A stretch of 64,000 nt of DNA from Bacteroidota bacterium. Its GTDB lineage: Bacteria; Bacteroidota; Bacteroidia; Flavobacteriales_F; PHOS-HE28. A program made the position numbers and the translations under genes. Every line of letters begins with the position of its first letter. The stretch's first letter is position 1. Positions 24,933 through 33,175 of this stretch are shown one piece after another. The stretch is from positions 1-64,000 of the forward strand of contig JAFDZF010000023.1 in assembly GCA_018267055.1 (NCBI GenBank), in the 5' to 3' direction. Below the pieces are notes generated by a model. That model saw only the letters and a list, made by a program, of their open reading frames with translations. It made no database searches and had not been told where the DNA came from.

Positions 24933-27900
24933 ATGCTTTCGGTGCCCTTTGTCCGCTCTCTCCGTGTACTGACCGGCCTGGTCCTGTTGGGCGCAACGAG
25001 CGTCCAGGGCCAGTCGACGCTGTTGAGCGACCGAGGCAAGGAGTTCTGGGTCGGCTTCATGCTCAATAGCAACGGCGGGCAGGAGCTCCGCCTGAAGATC
25101 GCCTCCCTGGGCGGCACCACCGGCACGGTGACGATGCCGCTGACGGGATGGAGCGTGCCCTTCACCGTACCGGCCAACAGCGTGGCCACGGTGGTGGTGC
25201 CGAACACCGCGGAGAACACGGGCTCGGAGGTGGTCCGCAACCTGGGCGTCCACATCACCACGCTGGACAGCGTGACGGTGACGGCGATGAACTACCAGAC
25301 GCAGACCTCCGACGCGGCGCAGATCCTGCCGGTGCCGTCGCTGGGGACCAGCTACCGCACCGATGCATACTCCGGCCTTCCCGGCTGGGGCGACATCTTC
25401 CGCAGCGAGATGCTCATCGTGGCCACCGCCGATGGCACGGAGGTCAATGTCATCCCCAGCGTGCCCACCGTAGGGGGGCATCCGGCGGGGGTGCCCTTCA
25501 CCGTGCTGCTGAACGCGGGGCAGACCTACCAGATCCAAGCGGCGGCATCGTCGCAGGACCTGACGGGCACGCGCGTGGTCGGCACCGCCCAAAGCGGTCC
25601 TTGCCGCCCGTTCGCGGTGTTCGGGGGCAGCAGCTGCGCGCAGATCCCCTTGGGCTGCATGGCCTGCGACCATGTGTACGAGCAGATGACCCCGGTGAAC
25701 ACCTGGGGCACGGCTTTCCATACGGTGCCGCTGGACGGTCCGTCGGTGTATGCCTGGCGCGTGATGGCCGACCAGAACGGCACCATGGTGTCGGTGAACA
25801 GCGGTGCGCCCTTCCTGCTGAACGCGGGGCAGACCTACCAGGAAACGGGCGTATCCCAGGCCGTCTGCATCACCGCGAACAAGCCGGTGAGCGTGGTGGA
25901 GATGATGGAGGGGATGAACTGCGGCGGGGTCGGCGATCCGGCCACCGTTCAGTTGATACCCGATGACCGGCTGAGCCGGAAAGCGATGTTCGAGACGCTG
26001 CATTCCGCGCTCACGATCAACCACCACCTGAGCGTGGTGACGCCCACCGCCGCCATCGGCCAGATGGTCCTGGACGGGGTGGCGATGAACGCCGCGCTGT
26101 TCCAGCCCTATGCCGCATGCGCCGGCTTCTCCTATGCCAAGCTGCCCCTAGCGCCGGGCACGCACAAGCTGTCCTCGAACACGGGCTTCCTGGCCTACAC
26201 GTACGGCACGGCCCAGGGGGAAGGGTACATGTGCAGCGTGGCCGGCGTGTCCATCCCCGCACCGCCCACGGACACGTTGATCTGCAGCGGCGATCCGCTG
26301 ACGCTGAGCCCTCCGGTGACGCTGGTGAACGCCGTGTGGACCGCCGCCAGCGCGCCCTCGACCATCCTGAGCACCTCGTCCAGCTACACCTTCACCCCCG
26401 ACCACAACGACATCTACCGGGTGGACGGCGAGCTGCCGGTGAGCGGCTGCCCCAAGCATTATGAGTTCCAGGTGGGGCTGCCCGTGCAGCCGCACCTGCT
26501 CCTCAACGTCAACGGGTCGTCCACCGCCACCGTCTGCCAGTACGCCCCTGCGCAGCTCGGCAGCGGCGCCGGCCTGGACCCGGCCTGGTTCGACCTGCAC
26601 TGGAGCCCGGCCGCCCAGGTGAGCGATCCGGCCAGCCCGAACCCCATCGCCTACCCCACGGCCACCACCTGGTTCAAGCTTTCCGTGACGAGCCCCATCG
26701 GCTGCGGGTCCGCGGTGGACAGCGTGCTGGTGACGGTGACCCCGAACAACCTGTACGCGGTACATGCCTCCACGACGGACGATGCCATCTGCGCGGGCAA
26801 CAGCACCACGCTGCAGGCGCTGGCCGAGCGCGTGTTCCGCTCCGACGCGTTCGACCCCGGCCTGGCCTCCTGGTGGGCCCAGGTGCAGGGCGGCGTACCG
26901 GCCGCCACCTGCGGCTCGGTCAGCGGGAACGCCTTGTACTTCAATGGGGCCGGGACGCGCAGCGCCACCACCACGCCCATGGACCTCTCGATGGGCGGCC
27001 GCGTGCATTTCGCCCTGAAGATCGCCGCCGGCGCGGCGCCCTGTGACGATGCGGAACCCGGCGAGGACGTGCGCCTCGAGTACAGTCTGAACGGCAGCTC
27101 GTGGGTCCCCCTCAACACCTTCAACGAGGCGATGTACCCGGCCTTCACCGTGGTCCACGTGACGATACCGGCCCTCGGGCCCACGGGCACGAACGCCCAG
27201 CTTCGCTGGCGCCAGCTGGCGAATTCCGGGGCGGGCCAGGACAACTGGTGCCTCGACAACGTGCTGATCGCCCGCTACGACAATACGGGGCTCGGGATGG
27301 CCTGGACGCCGGCCGCCACGGTGGGCACCCCCGCGAGCGCCAATACCACCGCAACGCCCACCGCCGACCAGTGGTACCACATCACCGCTACGACCCCGGG
27401 CGGCTGCAGCTACGCCGACACCACGCTCATCACCGTGGCCCCCGCTTTCAGCATCGTGCCCATCAATGACACCACACGCTGCGGCGTCGCCGGCACCCAG
27501 CTGCAGGCCGCGGTGACCTCGGGCACGGGCATCGCATGGTCGTGGGCGCCGAACGACGGCTCCCTGAGCAACACCGCGGTGGGGGCCCCGGTGGCGACAC
27601 CGGCCACTACCACCACCTACACGGTGACCGCGACCAACGCCATCGGCTGCACGGACACGGAGGACGTGAGCGTGCGCGTGAGCCGGCTCACGGGGCTCTC
27701 CGTTTCCGCGAACGACCTCACCCTGTGCCAGGGCGAACAGGCACAGCTGAACGCCACCATCACCGCCTCCGGTCCCAATACCGTATCGTGGTCACCGGCC
27801 GCCGGCCTGAACGATCCCACCTCCCCCACGCCGATCGCGACGCCGACGGCGACCACGAACTACGTCTGCACCGTCACCGACAGCGGGAGCGGATGCTTCC

Positions 27901-29927
27901 TCACCGGCAACGTATCGCTGAGCGTCAACACCGCCTATGCGGCGCACGCCTCCAACGACACCACGGTATGCACGGCGCTGGGCCTCCAGCTGCACGTGCA
28001 GCACAACGTGCCGGCCCCCTACCAGATCGCCTGGACGCCCGCGGCCAACCTGAACGCGGCCAACATCGCGGACCCGAGCATCCTGGTGGACGCTTCCGCG
28101 ACCTACCGTGTGCGGATCACCGACGCGAACGGCTGCAGCGTGCAGGATTCCGCGGTGATCTCCGTGGCCTTCGACAACCTGATCACGCCGGTGAACGTGA
28201 GCTCATGCGCGGGACAGGGGCTGGTGCTGAACGCCGGCTTCCCCGGGTCCACCTACGACTGGTCCACGAACGAGCACACGCAGACCATCACCGTGACGGA
28301 GCCGGGGTCGTACACGGCGACGATGACCGACATCCAGCAGTGCCAGGCGATCATGACATTCATCGTCGCCTTCGATCCGCTGCCCTCGATCGACCTGGGG
28401 CCCGACCTCGCGCTCTGCGGGGTGAACACATACGTGCTGGACGCGAACAACCCCGGCAACGACGTGCACTGGAACACCGGACCGCACACGCAGCAGCTCA
28501 CGGTGACCAGCACCGGCACCTATAGCGCGGTGGTGACCACACCGCAAGGCTGCCAGAGCTCCGATGCGATCCACATCGCGCTGGACCCGCTGCCCGTGAA
28601 CACGCTGCAGAACGTGACCGCCTGTGTGAGCACGCCGCCCGTACTGAACGCCGCCAACCCGGGCAGCACCTACGACTGGAACACGCACGAGACCACGCAA
28701 TCGATCGTGCCGGCGGCCAGCGGCGCCTATTCGGTGACGGTGACCACTGCGGCCCATTGCTCGGCCACCTTCAGCGCCCAGGTGACGCTGATGCCGGAGA
28801 TCCACGTGGACCTCGGGCCGGACACGACGCTCTGCGCCGGACAGCCGCTGGTGCTCGATGCGGGCAACGCGGGGAACGCCTTCGACTGGAGCACGTCCGC
28901 CCACACGCAGACCATCCCCGTCGGCAGCAGCGGCACGTACAGCGTGCAGGTGACCAACGGCTACTGCACGGGGAACGATGCGGTGCTGGTCACCTTCGAT
29001 CCCTTGCCCACCGATGTGCTCAGCGACGTCACGTCATGCATCGACCAGCCGGTGATGCTGGATGCCGGCAACCCCGAATCGAGCTTCCACTGGAGCAACG
29101 ACTCCACCACGGCCGGCATCGAGGTGGCGACGGGCGGGCTGTACACGGTGACCATCACGAACGCGCACGATTGCAGCGCGACCTATGATGCGCTGGTGAC
29201 CTTCGTGGACTATCCGGTGGTCGAGCTCGGTCCCGACACGTCCTTGTGCGACGGGGAGGTCCTGGTGCTGGACGCCGGCAACCCCGGTGCCACCTATGCC
29301 TGGAGCAACGGGCCTGCCACCCGCACGATCGATGTGACCGAGGCCGGCACCTACACCGTGAGCGTGGACAATGGCTATTGCGTGAGCACGGACACGCGCC
29401 TGGTGCACTTCGATCCCGTGCCCGGACGCCTGGGCGATCATCAGCTGCACACCTGCTTCGACGAGCGGCCCACCCTGGCGCTGGACGCCGGCAATCCCGG
29501 CTGCCTGTACCTGTGGAACACCGGCGAGCACACGCAGGCCATCGAGGTGGGCACCTACGGCACCTATACGGTGCGCATCACGAACGGCTTCGACTGTTCC
29601 ACTGTGGACAGCGTCATCGTGCACGAGTTCTGCCCCCCGAGCCTCTTCATCCCGAACACCTTCACGCCCAACGGCGACGGCCTGAACGACGTGTGGACCC
29701 CGGTGGGCCGCAACCTGGCGCAGTTCGAGCTCTTCGTGTTCGACCGCTGGGGTGGCATCGCCTTCCACACCACCGACCCGGACAAAGGCTGGGACGGCAC
29801 CATCGATGGCAAGCCCGCGCCGAACGACACGTATGCCTGGCGGATGATCTACCGCTTCGTGGAGAAGAGCGACGGCGGGCTGGGCTTCGAGCACAAGGAG
29901 CTCGGCCACGTGCAGATCATGCGCTGA
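24933..29927 (+). CDS. Giant modular surface adhesin with IgGFc-like, reelin-like, Ig-like repeats and T9SS type B domain
   Basis: 1664-residue secreted protein. Signal peptide about 1-27 (GLVLLGATSVQGQ). Residues about 30-430 resemble the IgGFc-binding-protein N-terminal domain (GKEFWVGFMLN, EVNVIPSVP, VAVTAMNY-type strands, Cys-rich). About 635-787 looks like a reelin subrepeat (LYFNGAGTRSATT, VRLEYSLNGSSWVPL, DNWCLDNVLI). About 790-1085 holds four long Ig/PKD-like units, and about 1083-1570 seven shorter ones. The end (1571-1664) is the T9SS type B sorting domain (FIPNTFTPNGDGLNDVW, then FDRWGGIAFHT). Exported by T9SS; likely adhesion or matrix role. The gene stands alone with an AT-richer upstream region. 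Domain names other than the sorting domain are pattern recognition, not searches. Confidence 0.85.
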   Translation: MLSVPFVRSLRVLTGLVLLGATSVQGQSTLLSDRGKEFWVGFMLNSNGGQELRLKIASLGGTTGTVTMPLTGWSVPFTVPANSVATVVVPNTAENTGSEVVRNLGVHITTLDSVTVTAMNYQTQTSDAAQILPVPSLGTSYRTDAYSGLPGWGDIFRSEMLIVATADGTEVNVIPSVPTVGGHPAGVPFTVLLNAGQTYQIQAAASSQDLTGTRVVGTAQSGPCRPFAVFGGSSCAQIPLGCMACDHVYEQMTPVNTWGTAFHTVPLDGPSVYAWRVMADQNGTMVSVNSGAPFLLNAGQTYQETGVSQAVCITANKPVSVVEMMEGMNCGGVGDPATVQLIPDDRLSRKAMFETLHSALTINHHLSVVTPTAAIGQMVLDGVAMNAALFQPYAACAGFSYAKLPLAPGTHKLSSNTGFLAYTYGTAQGEGYMCSVAGVSIPAPPTDTLICSGDPLTLSPPVTLVNAVWTAASAPSTILSTSSSYTFTPDHNDIYRVDGELPVSGCPKHYEFQVGLPVQPHLLLNVNGSSTATVCQYAPAQLGSGAGLDPAWFDLHWSPAAQVSDPASPNPIAYPTATTWFKLSVTSPIGCGSAVDSVLVTVTPNNLYAVHASTTDDAICAGNSTTLQALAERVFRSDAFDPGLASWWAQVQGGVPAATCGSVSGNALYFNGAGTRSATTTPMDLSMGGRVHFALKIAAGAAPCDDAEPGEDVRLEYSLNGSSWVPLNTFNEAMYPAFTVVHVTIPALGPTGTNAQLRWRQLANSGAGQDNWCLDNVLIARYDNTGLGMAWTPAATVGTPASANTTATPTADQWYHITATTPGGCSYADTTLITVAPAFSIVPINDTTRCGVAGTQLQAAVTSGTGIAWSWAPNDGSLSNTAVGAPVATPATTTTYTVTATNAIGCTDTEDVSVRVSRLTGLSVSANDLTLCQGEQAQLNATITASGPNTVSWSPAAGLNDPTSPTPIATPTATTNYVCTVTDSGSGCFLTGNVSLSVNTAYAAHASNDTTVCTALGLQLHVQHNVPAPYQIAWTPAANLNAANIADPSILVDASATYRVRITDANGCSVQDSAVISVAFDNLITPVNVSSCAGQGLVLNAGFPGSTYDWSTNEHTQTITVTEPGSYTATMTDIQQCQAIMTFIVAFDPLPSIDLGPDLALCGVNTYVLDANNPGNDVHWNTGPHTQQLTVTSTGTYSAVVTTPQGCQSSDAIHIALDPLPVNTLQNVTACVSTPPVLNAANPGSTYDWNTHETTQSIVPAASGAYSVTVTTAAHCSATFSAQVTLMPEIHVDLGPDTTLCAGQPLVLDAGNAGNAFDWSTSAHTQTIPVGSSGTYSVQVTNGYCTGNDAVLVTFDPLPTDVLSDVTSCIDQPVMLDAGNPESSFHWSNDSTTAGIEVATGGLYTVTITNAHDCSATYDALVTFVDYPVVELGPDTSLCDGEVLVLDAGNPGATYAWSNGPATRTIDVTEAGTYTVSVDNGYCVSTDTRLVHFDPVPGRLGDHQLHTCFDERPTLALDAGNPGCLYLWNTGEHTQAIEVGTYGTYTVRITNGFDCSTVDSVIVHEFCPPSLFIPNTFTPNGDGLNDVWTPVGRNLAQFELFVFDRWGGIAFHTTDPDKGWDGTIDGKPAPNDTYAWRMIYRFVEKSDGGLGFEHKELGHVQIMR
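28175..29640 (+). repeat. Seven tandem Ig-like coding repeats of two alternating types
   Basis: Seven units of about 69 codons each share a core of (V)LDAGNPG, then a Trp-Ser/Asn-Thr motif, HTQ(T/A)I, GTYTV and a Cys. Units 2, 4 and 6 open with an LGPD-x3-LC motif; units 1, 3, 5 and 7 open with an NV/DV-x2-C or related motif. So the true period is a pair of about 138 codons. Divergence between units is high, so this is an old protein-level repeat, not a DNA-identical array. Confidence 0.8.
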
Positions 29928-29932
29928 CCGCG

Positions 29933-30712
29933 CTAGAGGACCAGCCGGAAATCATCCGCGTCCAGGCCCGCCGGGAACTTCGCGCGGAACTCCTCCTGCA
30001 TCGCCCGGTCGAGCCGCACGGTGGCCACCTCTTCCTTTCCCGCGTCGAGCGCCCGCACCGGCTGGCCCTTGGGGTCGAGCACGACCGAATCGCCCGTGTA
30101 GTGCAGGCCGGCGCCGTCCATGCCCACACGGTTCACGCCCACCACATAGGCCTGGTTCTCGATGGCCCGCGCGATGAGCAGCTGGCTCCAGGGGTACCGC
30201 CGCACCTCGGGCCAGCAGGCCACGTAGAGGATGGCATCATAGTCGCCGCGGGAGCGCGCGAAGACCGGGAAGCGCAGGTCGTAGCACACCTGCAGGAGCA
30301 GGCGCCACCCGTGCAGCTCCACGATGACGCGCTCCGTGCCGGGCGCGTAGTGCCGCTGCTCCTCGGCCATGCGGAAGAGGTGCCGCTTGTCGTAGTGCGT
30401 CACCGATCCATCGGGCCGCACGAACAGGCCGCGGTTATGGGACCGGCCTTGCTCGGTGATGATGACGCTGCCGTACAGCACCGCCCCGGTGGCCTTCGCC
30501 TGCGCACGCATCCAGGCGAGCGTGGGACCGTCCATGGGCTCCGCCAGCCGGTCGCTCTTCATGCTGAAGCCGGTGGTGAACATCTCCGGCAGCACGATCA
30601 GGTCGGTGGTGCCAGCGAGCGGCCCGAGCTTCTCCGTGAACATCGCGCGGTTGGCGGTGGCATCCTCCCAGTGGAGCATGCTTTGCACCAGGGTCACCCT
30701 CAGATCAGGCAT
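29933..30712 (-). CDS. Nitrilase-family omega-amidase (YafV-like)
   Basis: 259-residue cytoplasmic carbon-nitrogen hydrolase. The Glu-Lys-Cys triad is visible: Glu43 in LIVLPEMFTTGF, Lys109 in YDKRHLF and Cys143 in LLQVCYDLRFPVF, the last pattern being characteristic of the YafV/omega-amidase branch. This enzyme hydrolyses alpha-ketoglutaramate and alpha-keto-gamma-methylthiobutyramide-type omega-amides. It lies downstream of, and overlaps by 13 bases, the methionine aminotransferase gene, which makes the keto-acid product in the same salvage route; that pairing strengthens the call. Confidence 0.92.
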   Translation of the reverse strand: MPDLRVTLVQSMLHWEDATANRAMFTEKLGPLAGTTDLIVLPEMFTTGFSMKSDRLAEPMDGPTLAWMRAQAKATGAVLYGSVIITEQGRSHNRGLFVRPDGSVTHYDKRHLFRMAEEQRHYAPGTERVIVELHGWRLLLQVCYDLRFPVFARSRGDYDAILYVACWPEVRRYPWSQLLIARAIENQAYVVGVNRVGMDGAGLHYTGDSVVLDPKGQPVRALDAGKEEVATVRLDRAMQEEFRAKFPAGLDADDFRLVL

Positions 30713-31839
30713 AGTTTCTCGATGGCTTGGTCCAATGTCGCATCGCTTTTCGCGAAGCAGAAGCGCAGCAGCCGCTGGCCCGGCGGTGGATCGTGGTAGA
30801 ACGGCGAAAGGGGGATGGCGGCCACGCCGAACTCCCGCGTGATGCGCTGGGCGAAGGCGAGGTCGGGCTCGTCGCTGATCGCGCTGTAGTCCGCCAGCAG
30901 GAAATAGCTGCCTTCGCAGGCGAGGGGCGTGAAGCGTGAGGCGCTCAGGCCCTCCAGGAACCGGTCGCGCTTCCGCTCATAGAACGATGGCACGGCCGCG
31001 TAATGCGCCGCATCGTCCAGGTAGGCCGCCAGCGCATGCTGGACGGGCGTGTTCACGCTGAAGACCGTGAACTGGTGCACCTTCCGGAACTCGGCCATCA
31101 GCTCCCGCGGGGCCAGCACGTAGCCCATCTTCCAGCCCGTGGCGTGGAAGACCTTGCCGAAGCTGAAGACCACGAAGGCGCGCTCACGCAGCTCCGGGTA
31201 GCGGACCACCGAGGCGTGGGCCTCGTTCCCGAAGACCAGGTGCTCGTACACCTCATCGCTGAGCAGGAGGATGTCCGTGCCGCGCAGCATCGCCGCGATC
31301 CGCTGCATGTCCGCCTCGCGCAGGATGGTGCCCGCGGGGTTGTGCGGCGTATTGATCATCAGCATCCGCGTGCGCGGGGTGATCGCCGCGGCGACCGCGG
31401 CGGCATCGAAGCGCATGTCGGGCCCCAGCCGCACGTGCACGGGGATGCCGCCGAACAGCGCTACGGTGGGCGCATAACAGTCGTACGCCGGGTCGACGAT
31501 GATCACCTCGTCGCCTGGGCGCACGGTGGCGCCCACGGCGGTGAAGATGGCCTGCGTCCCCCCGGCCGTGACGGTGACCTCCGTGTCCGGATCATAGCCG
31601 ATGCCATAGAGCCGCTGCACCTTCGCCGCAATGGCCGTCCGCAGCGCCGGCACGCCCGGCATCGGGGCGTACTGGTTGTGGCCCGCGCCCATGGCGGCAT
31701 GCACGAGCGCGGCCAGCCGCTCGTCGATGGGGAAGTCCGGGAAACCCTGGCCGAGGTTGATGGCGCCATGCTCCTGCGCCAGCTTGCTCATCACCGCGAA
31801 GATGGTGGTGCCGACGCGGGGGAGCTTGCTTTGGAACAT
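30700..31839 (-). CDS. Methionine aminotransferase (YbdL/KAT III-like), PLP-dependent
   Basis: 379-residue class I/II aminotransferase closely resembling E. coli YbdL: SKLPRVGTTIF at the start, INLGQGFPDF, NQYAPMPGVPALR, VTVTAGGTQAIF, MLINTPHNPAG-type strand, LLLSDEVYEHLVF and the PLP-lysine region FSFGKVFHATGWKMGY. It converts methionine (and some aromatic amino acids) with keto acids, in methionine salvage. I start at ATG 31839 by alignment with YbdL; an in-frame ATG at 31863 is also possible and would be nearly leaderless from the promoter at 31870-31877. It overlaps the omega-amidase gene, forming a two-gene operon. Confidence 0.93.
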   Translation of the reverse strand: MFQSKLPRVGTTIFAVMSKLAQEHGAINLGQGFPDFPIDERLAALVHAAMGAGHNQYAPMPGVPALRTAIAAKVQRLYGIGYDPDTEVTVTAGGTQAIFTAVGATVRPGDEVIIVDPAYDCYAPTVALFGGIPVHVRLGPDMRFDAAAVAAAITPRTRMLMINTPHNPAGTILREADMQRIAAMLRGTDILLLSDEVYEHLVFGNEAHASVVRYPELRERAFVVFSFGKVFHATGWKMGYVLAPRELMAEFRKVHQFTVFSVNTPVQHALAAYLDDAAHYAAVPSFYERKRDRFLEGLSASRFTPLACEGSYFLLADYSAISDEPDLAFAQRITREFGVAAIPLSPFYHDPPPGQRLLRFCFAKSDATLDQAIEKLCLI

Positions 31840-31869
31840 CGACGGAGCCGACGTTGGGGCCATTGGTCG

Positions 31870-31877
31870 CGAAGCTA
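31870..31877 (-). promoter_or_regulatory. -7 element of the aminotransferase/omega-amidase operon
   Basis: TAGCTTCG on the minus strand (TAnnTTCG variant). It forms an exact inverted repeat with the plus-strand element at 31911-31918. Confidence 0.5.
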
Positions 31878-31910
31878 ACCGACGGCCCACCAAGCATCAC
31901 CAAAGAAGCA

Positions 31911-31918
31911 TAGCTTCG
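31911..31918 (+). promoter_or_regulatory. -7 element of the 31930 gene
   Basis: TAGCTTCG on the plus strand, 11 bases before the ATG at 31930; mirror image of the element at 31870-31877, 33 bases apart. Confidence 0.5.
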
Positions 31919-31929
31919 GCCTACAGGAA

Positions 31930-32409
31930 ATGAGACCTCTTCCGGTCCTGGCCCTTCTCCTAAGCCTGGTAGCTCCTATCGCACTTGCTGCGCAAGGGGC
32001 CTCGGACCAATGCGACCCCACGCAACTGAAGGCCATCTTCAAGCGTAGCCTGAAGGTCGCTGATGAACGTCTCGGGCAGGCGTATCAGCTGATCGCGGAG
32101 AACACCGCTTCGAGCCAGCACCATGAGAAGCTGCGCTCGACCCATCCGGTGGAGTGCACGCAGGCGGATCACTGGCCATCCACGTGGGTGGACAGTGAAT
32201 TCGCGACGGTCGCTGCCCGGGATAATGTGGAGCATGGGGATCGGTCCTGCTTCCTGTCACGTCCACTGTTCAGCCAGGAGGGCACCGACTGTGTGGTCGT
32301 TCTTTCGATCCACCAGGGTGAATGGGGCGGTTGGACCGGATACCTGCACTTCAAGCGAAGAGGCGGGAAGTGGAAGCACGTGCGGACCTCCGTCGTGTCG
32401 GTCTCCTAG
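31930..32409 (+). CDS. Small secreted protein of unknown function
   Basis: 159-residue protein with a clear signal peptide (residues 1-22, LLLSLVAPIALAAQG, cleavage after AQG or ALAA). The mature part has five Cys (CDPTQLKAIFKRSL, ECTQADHW, SCFLSRP, DCVVVLSI) that could make disulfides, and a C-terminal beta stretch (GWTGYLHFKRRGGKWKHV). I do not recognise the family. Base composition is slightly lower in GC than neighbours (38 of 60 at 32101-32160). Single gene, divergent from the aminotransferase operon and convergent with sdhB at 7 bases. Confidence 0.65.
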   Translation: MRPLPVLALLLSLVAPIALAAQGASDQCDPTQLKAIFKRSLKVADERLGQAYQLIAENTASSQHHEKLRSTHPVECTQADHWPSTWVDSEFATVAARDNVEHGDRSCFLSRPLFSQEGTDCVVVLSIHQGEWGGWTGYLHFKRRGGKWKHVRTSVVSVS

Positions 32410-32416
32410 GGAGACG

Positions 32417-33175
32417 TCACTCCTTCGTCAGCGTCGCCGTCAGGTACTCGCGGTTCAGCCGCGCGATGTGCTCCAGGCTGATGTTCTTGGGGCACTCCAC
32501 CTCGCAGGCGCCGGTGTTGCTGCAGTTGCCGAAGCCTTCCTTGTCCATCTGCTCCACCATGGCCAGCGCGCGGCGCTTGCTCTCGGGCTTGCCTTGGGGC
32601 AGCAGCGCGAGCTGCGACACTTTCGCGGCGACGAAGAGCATGGCCGAGCCATTGGGGCAGGTGGCCACGCAAGCGCCGCAGCCGATGCAGGTGGCGGCGT
32701 CGAAGGCCTTGTCGGCATCGTCCTTGGGGATGGGCAGCGCATTGCCGTCCACCAGGTTGCCGCTGGTGTTCACGCTCACGAAGCCGCCGGCGGCCTGGAT
32801 GCGGTCGAAGGCCGCGCGGTCGACGGCCAGGTCCTTGATCACCGGGAAGGCCGTGCTGCGCCAGGGCTCCACGTAGATGGTATCGCCGTCCTTGAAGCGG
32901 CGCATGTGCAGCTGGCAGGTGGTGATGCCGCGGCCCGGGCCATGCGCCTCGCCGTTGATGAAGAGGCTGCACATGCCGCAGATGCCTTCGCGGCAGTCGT
33001 GATCGAAGGCGATCGGGTCCTCGCCCTTGCGCACGAGGTCATCATTGAGCACATCGAGCATCTCCAGGAAGCTCATGTCCTCCGACACATCGCTCACGGG
33101 ATAGTCCACGATGCGGCCCTTGTCGTTCGGGCCGCCCTGGCGCCACACCTTCAATGTCAGCTTCATGTTGCCCAT
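32417..33175 (-). CDS. sdhB: Succinate dehydrogenase/fumarate reductase iron-sulfur subunit
   Basis: 252-residue electron-transfer subunit of complex II at the inner face of the membrane. It carries the three cluster motifs: CREGICGMC with a further Cys for [2Fe-2S], then [12 protein letters not shown] and [12 protein letters not shown] for the [4Fe-4S] and [3Fe-4S] clusters. Start ATG 33175 overlaps the sdhA stop (TGATG); an alternative ATG lies at 33166. The long frame continuing upstream to 34798 is sdhA read in the wrong frame. Last gene of sdhCAB. Confidence 0.96.
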   Translation of the reverse strand: MGNMKLTLKVWRQGGPNDKGRIVDYPVSDVSEDMSFLEMLDVLNDDLVRKGEDPIAFDHDCREGICGMCSLFINGEAHGPGRGITTCQLHMRRFKDGDTIYVEPWRSTAFPVIKDLAVDRAAFDRIQAAGGFVSVNTSGNLVDGNALPIPKDDADKAFDAATCIGCGACVATCPNGSAMLFVAAKVSQLALLPQGKPESKRRALAMVEQMDKEGFGNCSNTGACEVECPKNISLEHIARLNREYLTATLTKE

